DNA of 58,800 bases from Burkholderiales bacterium (GTDB lineage: Bacteria; Pseudomonadota; Gammaproteobacteria; Burkholderiales; Burkholderiaceae_C): positions 1 through 58,800 of the forward strand of contig JAPLPK010000029.1 in assembly GCA_026400275.1 (NCBI GenBank), in the 5' to 3' direction. Made by a program: the position numbers and the translations under genes. The notes beneath the pieces were generated by a model that was given only the letters and a program-made list of their open reading frames with translations, did not search any database and had not been told where the DNA came from. Below, piece after piece: positions 17,241-26,944 of the stretch; the first letter of the stretch is position 1; every line of letters starts with the position of its first letter.

Positions 17241-18132
17241 AAGAGGCGGCTTTCTTGGCAGGCAGCAGGCGCTGCACCAGCGGGTGCTGCACCTTCTTCT
17301 CAGTGCCAATCGCGTAGAACTGTTCTTCCACTCCCTGGCAGGCGCCTATGCGCTGCACGCCGTAGCGGGTGGTCAGGTCTTCATGTACCCAGTCTGCCGC
17401 CGCAAATACACCCATGCCTTCGGCACCGAAAGTAGCCAGCAAGGCGCTGTCTTCAAACTCACCGGTGATATGCGGCTTGATACCCAGGTTTTCGAACCAG
17501 TGGTCCAGCCGGGGGCGCACGGCGGCATGCGTGGTGGGCAGCAGCACTGGCACTTTGGCCAGGCTGCGGGGGAAGTCCTGCGTGGCGGCATCCAGCAAGT
17601 TGGGTGGCGCGTACCAGGCCATGTCGGACGCGCCCAGCCGGTGGCTGTAGACCTTGAGGTTGGGGTTGGGCGGGGCGGCGCGGTCGGCCAGCACCACGTC
17701 CAGCCGGTGCAGGGCCAGGTCGCCCAGCAGGTCTTCGAATTCGTCTTCATGGCAAATTAGGTGCAGGCGCGGCTCCTGCATCACCGGCTGCAGCAGGCGC
17801 CGGGCGACCAGCTTGGGCAGGCCGTCGGATATGCCCACGGCCAGCCGCACGGACGGCGCGCTGACGGCGTCGCGCACCGTTGCGGGCAACTGCTCGCCCA
17901 GCTGGAAGATCAGGTCGGCCTGGCGCAGTGCGGCTACGCCTGCCTCCGTCAAGGCCAGCCCACGGCCATCAGGCTTGAGCAGGGTCACGCCCAGCGAGCG
18001 TTCCAGCTCGCGCACCTGGGTGCTGATGGTTTGTACCGCCATGCCCAGGCGATCGGCTGCGCGCGACATGCCTCCCTCGTGCGCAACGACCCAGAAATAG
18101 TGCAGGTGCCGGTAGCTGAAGCTGTGTTCCAT
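17239..18132 (-). CDS. LysR family regulator, NhaR-like
   Basis: 297 residues with the NhaR-type opening FSYRHLHYFWVVAHEGGMSR and HTH helix ADRLGMAVQTISTQVRELE, then a shortened effector domain (LAVGISDGLPKLVARRLLQP). NhaR in E. coli activates the Na+/H+ antiporter gene nhaA; no antiporter gene is nearby. Divergent from the Bax-inhibitor-1 gene, 99 bp apart, so that gene is a candidate target. Recognition of the NhaR subgroup is by eye. Confidence 0.85.
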   Translation of the reverse strand: MEHSFSYRHLHYFWVVAHEGGMSRAADRLGMAVQTISTQVRELERSLGVTLLKPDGRGLALTEAGVAALRQADLIFQLGEQLPATVRDAVSAPSVRLAVGISDGLPKLVARRLLQPVMQEPRLHLICHEDEFEDLLGDLALHRLDVVLADRAAPPNPNLKVYSHRLGASDMAWYAPPNLLDAATQDFPRSLAKVPVLLPTTHAAVRPRLDHWFENLGIKPHITGEFEDSALLATFGAEGMGVFAAADWVHEDLTTRYGVQRIGACQGVEEQFYAIGTEKKVQHPLVQRLLPAKKAAS

Positions 18133-18231
18133 ATTCAGGTATTTATGAATGGTTGTTTCTAAATTATCTGCTTTTTAAGAAGTAATGCGCGGCGTATGGT
18201 TGGGGCTTGTTTCCTCATTTGGAGAAAGACT

Positions 18232-18924
18232 ATGGAAAACCTCAACTCAAGCGTTCGCACCCACCCGGGTAGCGGGCTGGTCACCACGGCGGGGTCGCAG
18301 ACCATGCCTGTCAACCGCGTGCTGCGCAATACCTACGCCCTGCTGGCGATGACGCTGCTTTTCAGCGCCGTGGTTGCCACCGCCAGCCTGGTGTTGCGGG
18401 CGCCGTCGCCCGGTTTGCTGATCAGCCTGGCGGGTAGCTTTGGTCTACTGTTTGCGGTGTACAAGCTGCAAAACAGCGGCTGGGCCTTGCCGGCGGTGTT
18501 TGCCTTCACCGGCTTTATGGGCTACACGCTGGGGCCTGTGCTGGCACGTTCGCTGGCCTTGCCCGGCGGCGGTGAAGTGGTGGCGATGGCTTTGGCGGCC
18601 ACGGGTGTGACCTTCTTGGCCCTGTCGGCCTGGGTGGTGACGACGCGGCGCGACTTCAGTTTCCTGGGCGGCTTCTTGTTTGCCGGCATGGTGATCGCGC
18701 TGTTGGCCGGCTTGGCTGCTGTGTTCATGGAAGTGCCCGCGCTGGGCCTGGCGGTGTCGGCCATGGTGGCTTTGCTGTCGGCAGGCTTCATCCTGATGGA
18801 CACCAGCCGCATCGTCAACGGCGGTGAAACCAACTATGTGCTGGCTACCGTGGGCCTGTACCTGTCGATCTTCAACCTGTTCAGCAGCTTGCTGAGTTTG
18901 TTTGGCATCGGCAGCGACGACTAA
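18232..18924 (+). CDS. Bax inhibitor-1 / YccA family membrane protein
   Basis: A 230-residue protein with seven hydrophobic segments from about residue 35 to the end, typical of the BI-1/YccA (TMBIM) family. LRNTYALLAMTLLFSAVVAT opens the membrane part; GFILMDTSRIVNGGETNYV (about 183-201) is the family signature with the paired Asp region before the last helix. YccA modulates FtsH in E. coli; others leak Ca2+ or H+. ATG at 18232 has GGAGAAAG upstream. Confidence 0.93.
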   Translation: MENLNSSVRTHPGSGLVTTAGSQTMPVNRVLRNTYALLAMTLLFSAVVATASLVLRAPSPGLLISLAGSFGLLFAVYKLQNSGWALPAVFAFTGFMGYTLGPVLARSLALPGGGEVVAMALAATGVTFLALSAWVVTTRRDFSFLGGFLFAGMVIALLAGLAAVFMEVPALGLAVSAMVALLSAGFILMDTSRIVNGGETNYVLATVGLYLSIFNLFSSLLSLFGIGSDD

Positions 18925-18994
18925 GGTTGGCAAGCCCCTACGCGGAAGGGGCGCGCTGGTTTGAAATAGACTACGCGCCCCTTAGGAGTTATGC

Positions 18995-20086
18995 ATGCCT
19001 CTCTCAGAACAGCAGGTGCTGGACGCCATCAAAACCGTGGTGGACCCCAATACCGGCACCGATTTCGTCTCCGCCAAAGCCATCCGCCATCTGACCATCA
19101 CCGGCGGCGCGGTGGCGTTTGGCGTGGAGCTGGGTTACCCCGCGAAAAGCCAGGAAGCGGCCTTGCAAGCGGCCCTTGCCACAGCGGTGCAGGGCCTGGA
19201 CGGTGTGAGCAGCGTCAACATCACCATCACCACCAAAGTTGCCGCCCATGCGGTGCAGCGCGGTGTGCAGCTGCTACCGGGCGTGAAGAACATTGTTGCC
19301 GTAGCCTCGGGCAAGGGCGGCGTGGGCAAGAGCACCACGGCGGTCAACCTGGCGCTGGCACTGGCTGCAGAGGGTGCCAAGGTCGGTTTGCTGGATGCCG
19401 ACATTTACGGCCCCAGCCTGCCCATGATGCTGGGCATAGCAGGCAAGCCCGAAAGCGCTGACGGCAAGACCATGGAGCCCATGGAGCACTACGGCGTGCA
19501 GGCCATGTCGATCGGTTTTCTGGTGGACCAGGACCAGGCCATGGTCTGGCGTGGCCCCATGGCAACCCAGGCGCTGGAGCAGCTGCTGCGCCAGACGAAT
19601 TGGAAAGACCTGGACTATCTGGTGGTGGACATGCCGCCCGGCACTGGCGACATCCAGCTGACGTTGAGCCAGCGCGTGCCCATGACCGGCGCGGTCATCG
19701 TCACCACGCCGCAAGACATTGCTTTGCTGGACGCGCGCAAGGGCATCAAGATGTTTGAAAAAGTGGGCGTGCCCATTTTGGGCATCGTGGAAAACATGGC
19801 CGTCCATGTATGCAGCAACTGCGGCCACCAGGAGCATATTTTTGGTGCCGATGGCGGCAAGAAGATGGCGGCCGACAACGGTATGGACTACCTGGGCGCC
19901 TTGCCTTTGAACATGCAGATCCGCATCCAGGCCGACGGCGGCAAGCCCACGGTGGTTGCCGATCCAGACGGCGAAATTTCCGCTATCTACAAGCGTATTG
20001 CCCGCCAGGTGGCGGTGTCGATTGCGGGCAAGAACAAGGACTTCTCGTCCAAGTTCCCGTCAATCACGATCTCCAAAAACACCTGA
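18995..20086 (+). CDS. apbC: Iron-sulfur cluster carrier protein ApbC/Mrp
   Basis: 363 residues. An N-terminal MIP18/DUF59 domain (about 1-95) precedes a P-loop ATPase with the deviant Walker A ASGKGGVGKSTTAVNLA (about 105-121), DADIYGPSLP and MPPGTGDIQLTL. The CSNCG motif (about 271) supplies the cysteines that hold a [4Fe-4S] cluster at the dimer interface. It transfers clusters to apoproteins. In relatives apbC and metG are neighbours; here five genes lie between them. A strong terminator follows. Confidence 0.95.
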   Translation: MPLSEQQVLDAIKTVVDPNTGTDFVSAKAIRHLTITGGAVAFGVELGYPAKSQEAALQAALATAVQGLDGVSSVNITITTKVAAHAVQRGVQLLPGVKNIVAVASGKGGVGKSTTAVNLALALAAEGAKVGLLDADIYGPSLPMMLGIAGKPESADGKTMEPMEHYGVQAMSIGFLVDQDQAMVWRGPMATQALEQLLRQTNWKDLDYLVVDMPPGTGDIQLTLSQRVPMTGAVIVTTPQDIALLDARKGIKMFEKVGVPILGIVENMAVHVCSNCGHQEHIFGADGGKKMAADNGMDYLGALPLNMQIRIQADGGKPTVVADPDGEISAIYKRIARQVAVSIAGKNKDFSSKFPSITISKNT

Positions 20087-20104
20087 GCTTTGATGCTCCT
20101 GTTG

Positions 20105-20132
20105 CCGCCCCCGTTTGGGGGCGGTTTTGTTT
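20105..20132 (+). terminator. Rho-independent terminator after apbC
   Basis: CCGCCCCC, loop GTTT, GGGGGCGG, then TTTTGTTT: a perfect 8-bp GC stem with T-run, 19 bp after the apbC stop. Confidence 0.92.
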
Positions 20133-20217
20133 CTGAAGCCTGAATAACCCTTTAGATAGGAATGATTCTTGTGCAGTGTTACCCATTGTTTGTGTAACTA
20201 ATTGTGTAGACTGTTGC

Positions 20218-20237
20218 AGCCCGCTTCGGGCTTTTTC
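20218..20237 (+). terminator. Terminator-like hairpin in the leader of the OFA transporter gene
   Basis: AGCCCG, loop CTT, CGGGCT, then TTTTC. It lies only 7 bp before the GGAGG ribosome site of the next gene and after a separate, stronger apbC terminator, so it may be an attenuator in the transporter leader. Confidence 0.55.
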
Positions 20238-20253
20238 TGCAATGGAGGAATGA

Positions 20254-21885
20254 ATGGCAGGATTTCTAGACAAGGAACGCATCATTGCGGGCCCCGGCTT
20301 CAACCGTTGGTTGGTGCCGCCGGCTGCGTTGGCGATCCATCTATGCATCGGCATGGCCTATGGCTTTTCGGTGTTTTGGCTGCCTTTGTCCAAGGCGCTG
20401 GGTATCAAGGAAGCCATCAAGTGTGGCCCCGAAGTGGGTTTCTGGGCTGAGCTTTTTACCACCAGCTGTGACTGGAAGATTTCCACCCTGGGCTGGATGT
20501 ACACCCTGTTCTTTGTGCTGCTGGGTTCGTCGGCCGCGCTATGGGGTGGTTGGCTGGAGCGCGTGGGCCCGCGCAAGGCTGGCGTGGTGTCGGCTCTGTG
20601 CTGGTGCGGCGGCATGTTGTTGTCTGCCTTGGGTGTGTATCTGCACCAGTTCTGGCTCATGATTGTGGGCTCGGGCGTGATCGGTGGCGTGGGCCTGGGT
20701 TTGGGCTACATCTCGCCGGTATCGACACTGATCAAGTGGTTCCCTGACCGCCGCGGCATGGCCACCGGCATGGCCATCATGGGCTTTGGTGGCGGCGCCA
20801 TGATCGGCTCGCCCCTGGCCGCTGATCTGATGAAGTATTTCGCCACCCCGACCAACGTGGGCGTGGCCCAGACCTTCGTGGTGATGGCCGTCGTGTACTT
20901 CGTGTTCATGATGGGCGGCGCCCTGACCTACCGCGTCCCTGAAACCGGCTGGAAGCCCGCCGGCTGGACGCCGCCGCCAGCCCAAGTCAACAACGCCATG
21001 ATCACCCAGCGCCACGTGCACGTGAAGAAGGTTTGGGGCATTCCCCAGTTCTGGCTGGTCTGGATGGTGTTGTGCATGAACGTGAGCGCCGGCATTGGCG
21101 TGATCGGCATGTCGTCACCCATGTTGCAAGAAGTGTTTGGCGGCACCTTGATTGGCGTGAGCCAGAAGTTTGGCGAGCTGGATAAAACCCAGTTGGCGGC
21201 GATTGCTGCCGTGGCAGCGGGCTTTACCGCCTTGTTGAGCTTGTTCAACATCGGTGGCCGCTTCTTCTGGGCCAGCCTGTCCGACAAGCTGGGCCGCAAG
21301 CTGACCTATGTGGTGTTCTTCGTGCTGGGTGGCGTGATGTATTTCAGCGTGCCTGGCAGCGCGGCGGCTGGCAATATCGTGCTGTTCGTAGGTGCGTTCT
21401 GCGTTATTTTGAGCATGTACGGCGGTGGTTTTGCCACCGTGCCGGCCTACTTGGCCGACCTGTTTGGTACGCAAATGGTGGGCGCTATCCACGGTCGTCT
21501 GCTGACCGCCTGGGCTACGGCGGGCATTCTGGGCCCGGTGGTCGTGAACTACATGCGCGAGTACCAACTGGGCCTGGGCATTCCCCGTGAGCAGGTCTAC
21601 AACCAGACCATGTACATCCTGGTTGGCATGCTGGTGATCGGCTTGGTTTGTAATCTGCTGGTCAAGCCGGTGGCAGACAAGTATTTCATGACGCCCGATG
21701 AACTGGCCCATGAAAAACGCCTGGCCCATGAAAAGGCTGCAGCCTCCGAAGTCGGCTCCAGCGGTGTGGTGGACGACCACGCGGTGAGCCCGGTCTGGGT
21801 GGCGCTGGCCTGGGTGGCTGTAGGCTTGCCGCTGACCTGGGGTATTTACCGTACCCTGCTAAGCGTAGCCAAGTTCTTCAACTAA
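20254..21885 (+). CDS. OFA family MFS transporter (oxalate/formate antiporter type)
   Basis: 543 residues with 12 predicted membrane helices in two blocks of six. Family features: [20 protein letters not shown] at the start, [19 protein letters not shown] in loop 2-3, [20 protein letters not shown] (about 146-165) and [20 protein letters not shown] in the second half. OFA members move oxalate, formate or other monocarboxylates. The formate-dehydrogenase-like gene and fdhD downstream fit a formate or oxalate substrate, but this is inference. GGAGG lies 5 bp before the ATG. Confidence 0.9.
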   Translation: MAGFLDKERIIAGPGFNRWLVPPAALAIHLCIGMAYGFSVFWLPLSKALGIKEAIKCGPEVGFWAELFTTSCDWKISTLGWMYTLFFVLLGSSAALWGGWLERVGPRKAGVVSALCWCGGMLLSALGVYLHQFWLMIVGSGVIGGVGLGLGYISPVSTLIKWFPDRRGMATGMAIMGFGGGAMIGSPLAADLMKYFATPTNVGVAQTFVVMAVVYFVFMMGGALTYRVPETGWKPAGWTPPPAQVNNAMITQRHVHVKKVWGIPQFWLVWMVLCMNVSAGIGVIGMSSPMLQEVFGGTLIGVSQKFGELDKTQLAAIAAVAAGFTALLSLFNIGGRFFWASLSDKLGRKLTYVVFFVLGGVMYFSVPGSAAAGNIVLFVGAFCVILSMYGGGFATVPAYLADLFGTQMVGAIHGRLLTAWATAGILGPVVVNYMREYQLGLGIPREQVYNQTMYILVGMLVIGLVCNLLVKPVADKYFMTPDELAHEKRLAHEKAAASEVGSSGVVDDHAVSPVWVALAWVAVGLPLTWGIYRTLLSVAKFFN

Positions 21886-21900
21886 CGCTTCGCTGAACAA

Positions 21901-21943
21901 GGCCTGTCAGTCGCTGTTGGATACAGTGCCTGGCAGGCTTTTT
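21901..21943 (+). terminator. Terminator after the OFA transporter gene
   Basis: GCCTGTCAG and CTGGCAGGC (one bulge) enclose a 20-base loop, followed by TTTTTTG. It ends 30 bp before the chemoreceptor start, separating the two genes. Confidence 0.75.
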
Positions 21944-21973
21944 TGCTTTTCCAACGAGACAGGGTTTAACGCA

Positions 21974-23512
21974 ATGCAGTTATTGAAATCCTTGAAGCAA
22001 CGCATCGAATCTGCAGCCAAGGCATTTGCGTCAAGCTTGCCCGAGGGGTTTGCGCTGGACGCATCGCAGCAAGTCGATGTGCAGGGCAAAAAGACGCCGG
22101 TGCTGCGCTGTGGCAACCGGGTGCTGAACTTGGACTTCTCCGTGCCCGACGGCTTTACCCAAAGAACCGGTATGCGGGCCACCATCTTTGTGCGCATGGG
22201 TGAAGACTTCATCCGCATCACCACCTCCGTGCGCAAGCAGGACGGTGAGCGCGCCATTGGCACCCCGCTGGACCGGTCCCAGCCGGCCTACCGGGCGGCG
22301 CTGGTCGGTAAGTCCTATGTGGGCTACGCGACGATTTTTGGCAAGCAATGCATGACCCGATACGACCCTGTGCGCGACGCCGCAGGCCAGGTGGTGGGTA
22401 TTTTGTATGTGGGCCTGGACGTGAGCGATATGGCACCGGTCCATGTAGCACCCAGGATGGCGACCACCATAACTCTGGCATTTGGAGTGTTGGCTTGCGC
22501 CTTCCATGCAGCCACCGGCAAGTTGCTGGACCCGCTCAGCGTTGGTTTTACGCTGTTGTCCATGGCCATGCTGTGGGCTCTGACCTATTTCCAAATGCGG
22601 CGCCATGTCACCGAGCCCATGAACCAGGGCCGGCAAGCCGCGCTGCGCCTGGCCAGCGGTGACCTAACCAACCAACTGGACGTACGTGACCGCGACGACG
22701 TGGGCAAATTGCTGCTGGCCATCAACGGTATCAGCGTCGGCCTGACCGGCTTGGTGGGCAATGTGCGCCAGGCTGCTTCCATGGTGGCCAGCGGCACCAG
22801 CGAGATCGCCGACGGCAACAACGACCTGGCGTCTCGCACGGAAAAGCAGGCCGGCGAGATTAACTCTGCCGCTTCTGCCATCGTCGAACTTACCGCCACC
22901 GTAAGCCAAACTGCCGACAAGGCCAACCAGGTGAACGCCTTGGTCGGTTCCGTGGCCAAGCTGGCGCACAGCAGCGGCGGCGTGGTAGGCCAGGTGGTGG
23001 ACACCATGGGGCAGATCAAGTCCAGCGCGCACCGCATCAACGACATCATCGGCCTGATCGACGGTATTGCCTTTCAGACCAACATCCTGGCCCTGAACGC
23101 GGCCGTGGAGGCGGCCCGTGCGGGCGAGCAGGGGCGTGGCTTTGCGGTGGTTGCGTCGGAAGTGCGCAGCCTGGCGCAGCGGTCCGCGACTGCCGCCAAA
23201 GAGATCCGCAACCTGATTGCCGCATCGGTGCAAACCGCTAATGTCGGGGGCGAGCTGGTGGAGAAAGCCCAGCAGTCCATGACCGACATCACCAGCTCCA
23301 TCCAGCAGGTGGTGGGCTATGTCGACGAGATAGCGCTGGCCAGCAACGAGCAGCGCGCGGGCATTGCCGATGTCAACCGTAGCGTGGCTGAGATTGACGA
23401 AATGACGCAACAAAATGCCGCGCTGGTAGAAGAGTCTGCCGCTGCGGCCATGAAAATGCGCGAGCAAGCCACCGCGCTGGGTGCGGCGGTGAACAGCTTT
23501 AAAACCCCTTAG
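21974..23512 (+). CDS. Methyl-accepting chemotaxis protein with N-terminal Cache-like domain
   Basis: 512 residues. Residues about 20-150 resemble a Cache_3/Cache_2-type sensor ([53 protein letters not shown]). Then come two closely spaced membrane helices (about 165-180 and 190-212), a HAMP region and a signalling domain with the hairpin tip [20 protein letters not shown]. No hydrophobic segment precedes the sensor, so the sensor may be cytoplasmic, unlike classic receptors. ATG at 21974 was chosen; an upstream in-frame ATG lies in the terminator. The ligand is unknown. Confidence 0.92.
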   Translation: MQLLKSLKQRIESAAKAFASSLPEGFALDASQQVDVQGKKTPVLRCGNRVLNLDFSVPDGFTQRTGMRATIFVRMGEDFIRITTSVRKQDGERAIGTPLDRSQPAYRAALVGKSYVGYATIFGKQCMTRYDPVRDAAGQVVGILYVGLDVSDMAPVHVAPRMATTITLAFGVLACAFHAATGKLLDPLSVGFTLLSMAMLWALTYFQMRRHVTEPMNQGRQAALRLASGDLTNQLDVRDRDDVGKLLLAINGISVGLTGLVGNVRQAASMVASGTSEIADGNNDLASRTEKQAGEINSAASAIVELTATVSQTADKANQVNALVGSVAKLAHSSGGVVGQVVDTMGQIKSSAHRINDIIGLIDGIAFQTNILALNAAVEAARAGEQGRGFAVVASEVRSLAQRSATAAKEIRNLIAASVQTANVGGELVEKAQQSMTDITSSIQQVVGYVDEIALASNEQRAGIADVNRSVAEIDEMTQQNAALVEESAAAAMKMREQATALGAAVNSFKTP

Positions 23513-23562
23513 CCACCAGGGTAGGGTGCAAGGTCGTATAAAACGAGACGAAAGAATCTCCC

Positions 23563-25896
23563 ATGAGCGAACAAAAAATTGAGTTTTATACCGGCCCCGC
23601 AGGCGGCTGGGGTGCCCTGAAGAGTGTGGGCAAAGCCTTGGTGCACCAGGACGCGGCCCTCAAAGGCGCCAAGACCTTGCTGCATGCCAACCAGCCCGAC
23701 GGCTTTGACTGCCCGGGCTGTGCCTGGCCGGACCGCAACCACGCATCCACCTTCGAGTTTTGTGAAAACGGCGCCAAGGCCGTGGCAGCCGAGGCCACGG
23801 CCCGGCGTGTGACGGCGGACTTCTTCGCCCAGCACACCGTGACCGACCTCGCCACCCAGAGCGACTTCTATCTGGAAGACCAGGGCCGGCTGACCGAGCC
23901 CATGGTTTTTGACCCGGCCGACGACAAATACAAGCCCATCGCCTGGGACGACGCTTTTGCGCTGATCGCTCGGCACCTGAACGCTTTGCCCGACCCGAAC
24001 CAGGCCATCTTCTACACATCGGGCCGGGCCAGCAACGAAGCCGCATTTTTGTACCAACTGTTCGTGCGCGAATACGGCACCAACAACTTCCCCGACTGCT
24101 CCAACATGTGCCACGAGCCCAGCGGCAGCGGCATGCGCGAAAGCGTGGGCATAGGCAAGGGCACGGTCACGCTGGATGATTTTGAGCAGGCCGATGCCAT
24201 CTTCATCTTTGGCCAGAACCCCGGCACCAACCACCCGCGCATGCTGGGCGAGTTGCGCCAGGCGGCCAAGCGTGGCGCGCGTATCGTCAGCCTGAACCCG
24301 CTGCGCGAGCGCGGGCTAGAGCGCTTCGCCGACCCGCAGGACAAGCTGCAGATGGCCACGTTGACCGACACACGCATCAGCACCCACTACTTCCAGCTTG
24401 GCATTGGCGGCGACTTCGCCTTTGTCAAAGGCATGATGAAGCACCTGGTGGAGTTGCAGGATGCGGGCGAAGATGTGCTGGACCACGGCTTCATCGCCGA
24501 GCACACCACCGGTTTTGAGGCCATGCTGGCCGATTTGCGTACCGAGTCCTGGGCGCTGCTGGAGTCCGAATGCGGCCTGGGCGCAGAGCACATCCGTGCT
24601 GCGGCCGAGGTGTATCGCCAGGCCAAGAGCGTGATCGCCTGCTGGGGCATGGGCATCACCCAGCACCAGAATTCGGTGGCGACCATCCAGATGATCACCA
24701 ACCTCTTGCTCATGCGCGGCAACATCGGTCGCCCCGGCGCCGGCCTGTGCCCGGTGCGCGGCCACAGCAATGTGCAGGGCGGCCGCACCATGGGTATCTG
24801 GGAAAAACCGCCCGAGGCCCTGTTGAATAACCTGCAAAAAGTGTTTGGCTTCACACCGCCACGCGAACACGGTTTTGACACGGTGGAATCCATCCAGGCC
24901 ATGCTGGACGGCAAGGGCAAGGTGTTTTTCGCACTCGGCGGCAACTTCGCCACGGCCACGCCCGACACCGTGCAAACCTGGAAGGCGCTGCGCAAATGTG
25001 ACTTGACGGTGCACGTCACCACCAAGCTGAACCGCAGCCACATCGTGCACGGCAAGGCTGCGCTGATCCTGCCCTGCCTGGGCCGTACCGAGATCGACAT
25101 GCAGGCCGGCGGTGCGCAGGGCGTGACGGTGGAAGACTCGATGAGCATGGTGCACATCTCCATGGGCATCAACCCGCCCGCGTCCGAGCATTTGCTGTCC
25201 GAGCCGGCCATCGTGGCCCGGCTGGCTGCCACGACCCTGGCGGGTCGTACTAAAACGCCCTGGCTGTGGCTGCTGGAAGACTACAGCCGCATCCGCGACA
25301 AGATCGAAGCCGTGTTCCCTGACTTCAAGGACTTTAACCAGCGCATCCAGGTGCCTGGCGGCTTCCGGCTGCGCAACACCGCCAGTGAGCGGGTGTGGAA
25401 CACCGCCTCCAAGAAGGCCGTGTTCAAAACCCATGCTGTGCCTACAGGCACGCCGCTGCAGCGCGCCCGCGAGCGCAAGGGCGACGCCATCGTGTTCGCA
25501 CTGATGACCACCCGTTCGCACGACCAGTACAACACCACCATCTACGGTGCGGACGACCGCTACCGTGGTGTCTACGGCCAGCGCCGTGTGGTGTTTGCCA
25601 ACGCAGAAGACATCCGCGCGCTGGGCATGAAAGACGGCGATTGGATCGACTTCCACACCGTATGGGACGACGGCGAGGAACGCCGGGCCGATGGCTTCAA
25701 GCTGGTGGCCTACAACATCCCGCGCGGCTGCGTGGCGGCCTACTACCCCGAGACCAACCCGCTGGTGCCGTTGTCGTCTGTGGCGGCCAACGCCGGTACG
25801 CCTACCTCCAAGTGCATTCCGGTGCTGATGCTGCCGCACCAGAAACCGGCTGCGCCTGCGTCGCAACGGGCCGAAGCCATATCAGCCGCAGCCTAG
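23563..25896 (+). CDS. FdhF/YdeP family molybdopterin oxidoreductase
   Basis: 777 residues of the formate-dehydrogenase-alpha-like YdeP group. The N-terminal DCPGCAWPD is the short cysteine motif of this group. Molybdopterin domains follow: IFYTSGRASNEAAFLYQL, the metal ligand region SNMCHEPSGSGM (Cys about 187 in the position of SeCys/Cys in formate dehydrogenases), FIFGQNPGTNHPRM and IGRPGAGLCPVRGHSNVQG. The molydopterin dinucleotide-binding tail has TTRSHDQYNTTIYG. YdeP is linked to acid resistance in E. coli; formate oxidation here is inference. The 84-residue gene and fdhD follow almost without gaps. Confidence 0.92.
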   Translation: MSEQKIEFYTGPAGGWGALKSVGKALVHQDAALKGAKTLLHANQPDGFDCPGCAWPDRNHASTFEFCENGAKAVAAEATARRVTADFFAQHTVTDLATQSDFYLEDQGRLTEPMVFDPADDKYKPIAWDDAFALIARHLNALPDPNQAIFYTSGRASNEAAFLYQLFVREYGTNNFPDCSNMCHEPSGSGMRESVGIGKGTVTLDDFEQADAIFIFGQNPGTNHPRMLGELRQAAKRGARIVSLNPLRERGLERFADPQDKLQMATLTDTRISTHYFQLGIGGDFAFVKGMMKHLVELQDAGEDVLDHGFIAEHTTGFEAMLADLRTESWALLESECGLGAEHIRAAAEVYRQAKSVIACWGMGITQHQNSVATIQMITNLLLMRGNIGRPGAGLCPVRGHSNVQGGRTMGIWEKPPEALLNNLQKVFGFTPPREHGFDTVESIQAMLDGKGKVFFALGGNFATATPDTVQTWKALRKCDLTVHVTTKLNRSHIVHGKAALILPCLGRTEIDMQAGGAQGVTVEDSMSMVHISMGINPPASEHLLSEPAIVARLAATTLAGRTKTPWLWLLEDYSRIRDKIEAVFPDFKDFNQRIQVPGGFRLRNTASERVWNTASKKAVFKTHAVPTGTPLQRARERKGDAIVFALMTTRSHDQYNTTIYGADDRYRGVYGQRRVVFANAEDIRALGMKDGDWIDFHTVWDDGEERRADGFKLVAYNIPRGCVAAYYPETNPLVPLSSVAANAGTPTSKCIPVLMLPHQKPAAPASQRAEAISAAA

Positions 25897-25898
25897 GT

Positions 25899-26153
25899 AT
25901 GGCTGAGGAGCTGAACCGGGCCATCTTGCTGGCATTGCTTTCCGAGCCCGAGCCCATATCCCTGCCGCGCCTGGGCAAGCGTCTGGGCCTGGGCGCCAGT
26001 GTGCTGATGCGCGCTCTTACATTGATGGGTGAGGCCAGCTTGGGCGGTCAGCCCGGCCCGGGCTGGGTCACCTTGCGACTGGAAGATGAACGCTGGATGG
26101 CTGGGCTGACCGAGGCCGGCCGGCGCTTTTGTGCCGAGGCCTCGCATGGCTGA
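25899..26153 (+). CDS. Small winged-helix-like protein between fdhF-like gene and fdhD
   Basis: 84 residues, MAEELNRAILLALLSEPEPI then LPRLGKRLGLGASVLMRALT and WMAGLTEAGRRF. The pattern of a short helix, LxxLGKRLGLGxSVLMRALTLM and a beta wing (GWVTLRLEDERW) looks like a winged-helix DNA- or protein-binding fold. It starts 2 bp after the oxidoreductase stop and overlaps fdhD by 8 bp (ATGGCTGA), so it is surely translated with them. I do not recognise a named family; it may be a chaperone or regulator of the enzyme. Confidence 0.65.
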   Translation: MAEELNRAILLALLSEPEPISLPRLGKRLGLGASVLMRALTLMGEASLGGQPGPGWVTLRLEDERWMAGLTEAGRRFCAEASHG

Positions 26154-26937
26154 GCTGCCGCCGCCCCTGGTGTCCGTGGCGGTGCGGCGCTTTCCAGCCG
26201 ACCAGGAGCAGGCCGACCAGGTGGCTGCCGAAGTACCGGTGGCCCTGGTGTTCAACGGTATCTCGCACGCGGTGATGATGGCCACGCCGCAAGACCTGGA
26301 AGCCTTTGCACTCGGCTTTGCGCTGAGCGAAGGCATTCTGGACAGCGTGGCCGACTGCTATGGCATCGAGGTGCAGGCCGGTGCCGGCGCCTGTGAGGTG
26401 CAGCTGGAGGTGTCTTCGCGCTGCTTTCAGCGCCTGAAGGAGCGCCGCCGCAGCCTGGCCGGCCGTACCGGCTGCGGTGTCTGCGGCATCGACAGCCTGG
26501 CCGCGCTGGACCTGGAGCCCACGCCCATGCCGCCGCAAGCCTGGGCCACCCAGCTGCAGGCAGCCACGGTGCTGAAGGTGCTGCAAGCCATGCCGCCTCT
26601 GCAGGTGCTGAACGCGGCCTGCGGCTCGCTGCACGCAGCCGGCTGGGCCACGCCGCAAGGCGTGTTGACCGATGTGCTGGAAGACGTGGGCCGGCATAAC
26701 GCGCTGGACAAGCTGCTGGGCCAGTTGGCGCGCGCCGGGCGCCTGGGCGAGCCGGGCTTTGTGGTCATGTCCAGCCGGGCCAGCTATGAGCTGGTGCGCA
26801 AATGCGCCCGCCTGAACGTGGCGGCGCTGGCCACGATTTCAGCGCCCACGGCGCTGGCCATCCAGATCGCCGAAACCGCTGGGCTGCAGCTCTGGGGGCT
26901 GTGCCGCGACCCGCGTGCGGTGCGCTACACCGCCTGA
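26146..26937 (+). CDS. fdhD: Formate dehydrogenase sulfurtransferase/accessory protein FdhD
   Basis: FdhD passes sulfur from IscS to the molybdenum cofactor, making formate dehydrogenases active. 263 residues. The paired-cysteine loop GRTGCGVCG (about 108-116) is the catalytic CxxC. EVPVALVFNGISHAVMMATP and FALGFALSEGIL are typical of the N-terminal half, and DVGRHNALDKLLG and VMSSRASYELVRK of the C-terminal half. ATG at 26146 overlaps the previous gene; a GTG 15 bp upstream is possible. Its presence supports the view that the YdeP-type enzyme carries a sulfurated Mo centre. Confidence 0.95.
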   Translation: MAELPPPLVSVAVRRFPADQEQADQVAAEVPVALVFNGISHAVMMATPQDLEAFALGFALSEGILDSVADCYGIEVQAGAGACEVQLEVSSRCFQRLKERRRSLAGRTGCGVCGIDSLAALDLEPTPMPPQAWATQLQAATVLKVLQAMPPLQVLNAACGSLHAAGWATPQGVLTDVLEDVGRHNALDKLLGQLARAGRLGEPGFVVMSSRASYELVRKCARLNVAALATISAPTALAIQIAETAGLQLWGLCRDPRAVRYTA

Positions 26938-26944
26938 TATTGGG

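Noticed and set aside
24316-25866. A 516-codon open frame antisense to the FdhF/YdeP gene
   Set aside because: His/Arg-rich low-complexity product typical of shadow frames; the sense strand has clear molybdopterin motifs.
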